A stretch of DNA of 64,000 bases from contig NZ_RQRS01000003.1 in the NCBI RefSeq assembly GCF_004335085.1, positions 124,001-188,000 of the forward strand. Direction: 5' to 3'. The notes beneath the pieces are model-generated. The model saw only the letters and a program-made list of their open reading frames with translations. It did not search any database and had not been told where the DNA came from. Source of the DNA: Pedobacter nototheniae (lineage in GTDB: Bacteria > Bacteroidota > Bacteroidia > Sphingobacteriales > Sphingobacteriaceae). A program made the position numbers and the translations under genes. Shown one piece after another: positions 63,742 to 64,000 of this stretch; the first letter of the stretch is position 1, and each line of letters opens with the position of its first letter.

Positions 63742-64000
63742 ATGAAGAAAAAAGTCGTTTTAGCTTTTAGCGGAGGTTTGGATACCTCATTTTGTTGTAT
63801 TTACCTTGCACAGGATCGTGGCTTGGAGGTTCACTCTGTAATTGTAAATACTGGTGGTTTTTCTGAAGAAGAGCTTAAGGAAATTGAAAAACGTGCATAC
63901 GCTTTAGGCGTGGCTTCGCATGCTGTGGTTGATGAAACCGAAGATTATTATAATGAGTGTATTAAATACTTGATTTTTGGTAATGTATTAAAAAATGCTA
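63742..64000 (+). CDS. argG: Argininosuccinate synthase (partial, cut by the window edge)
   Basis: Only the first 86 codons are present. ArgG joins citrulline and aspartate with ATP to give argininosuccinate. The PP-loop ATP-binding motif LAFSGGLDTSFCCIYL lies at residues 7-22. VIVNTGGFSEEELKEIEKRA follows, as in the Bacteroidota ArgG. The ATG begins one base after the GNAT stop, so the two are translated together. The gene continues beyond 64000. Confidence 0.95.
   Translation, partial: MKKKVVLAFSGGLDTSFCCIYLAQDRGLEVHSVIVNTGGFSEEELKEIEKRAYALGVASHAVVDETEDYYNECIKYLIFGNVLKNA

Overview
The window comes from the chromosome of a member of the Bacteroidota, most likely family Sphingobacteriaceae and close to Pedobacter. 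The DNA is AT-rich. Candidate promoters have the Bacteroidota -7 box TAnnTTTG instead of a sigma70 TATAAT. The outer-membrane proteins are of Bacteroidota type (CarboxypepD_reg-like plug domains, OMP beta-barrels, DUF6600). Phylum-typical gene orders appear, such as pyk / IPExxxVDY / acpP / fabF / rnc and yicC / gmk / nadD. The genus is inferred from recall of protein families, not from a search.

Layout. 0.3-7.2 kb: a small secreted protein with a possible C-terminal sorting signal, a MscS channel, Tex, a DUF1801 protein, the pyruvate dehydrogenase E1 beta subunit, a VOC protein and a GNAT. 7.3-16 kb: a tight minus-strand run, tatD - tcdA - addA-like helicase/nuclease - YhcG/DUF1016 nuclease - addB-like nuclease - GNAT - VOC. 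The DUF1016 nuclease sits between the two recombination subunits with gaps of 1 and 2 bases. 16-21.7 kb: a thioredoxin-fold protein, a GH3 hydrolase, DinB, a Rossmann protein, a CarboxypepD-like protein and an NTF2-like protein. 21.7-24.9 kb: a rifamycin phosphotransferase (Rph) family protein carrying a complete class I SAM methyltransferase inside it. This is the most unusual gene of the window.

24.9-30.3 kb is an accessory block: AraC regulator, GlcG/HbpS-like protein, two short-chain dehydrogenases, a Crp/Fnr regulator and about 0.9 kb of decayed DNA with IS21-like terminal repeats. It ends at the 3' end of tRNA-Ser(GGA). 30.5-39.6 kb is housekeeping: pyruvate kinase, fatty-acid synthesis (acpP, fabF), RNase III, an acyltransferase, yicC, gmk and nadD, plus a tandem pair of CarboxypepD-like secreted proteins. 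39.6-47.7 kb holds mixed small enzymes, an RsmI-like methylase, a Gln-rich DUF6600 protein, an RNA-type metallo-beta-lactamase protein and a luciferase-like monooxygenase. 48-53.4 kb holds an outer-membrane beta-barrel receptor, a DUF5694 protein and an M28 peptidase. 53.6-61.5 kb is a five-gene iron or metallophore uptake operon (two TonB-dependent siderophore receptors, DUF4198, PepSY membrane protein, DUF6607) with two Fur-like palindromes upstream. The window ends in the start of an arginine biosynthesis cluster (GNAT acetyltransferase, then argG, cut by the window edge).

Several promoter boxes lie only 4-10 bases before start codons, which suggests very short or absent 5' leaders. Several palindromic REP-like elements lie between genes. 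No rRNA, CRISPR array, intact transposase or prophage was seen.
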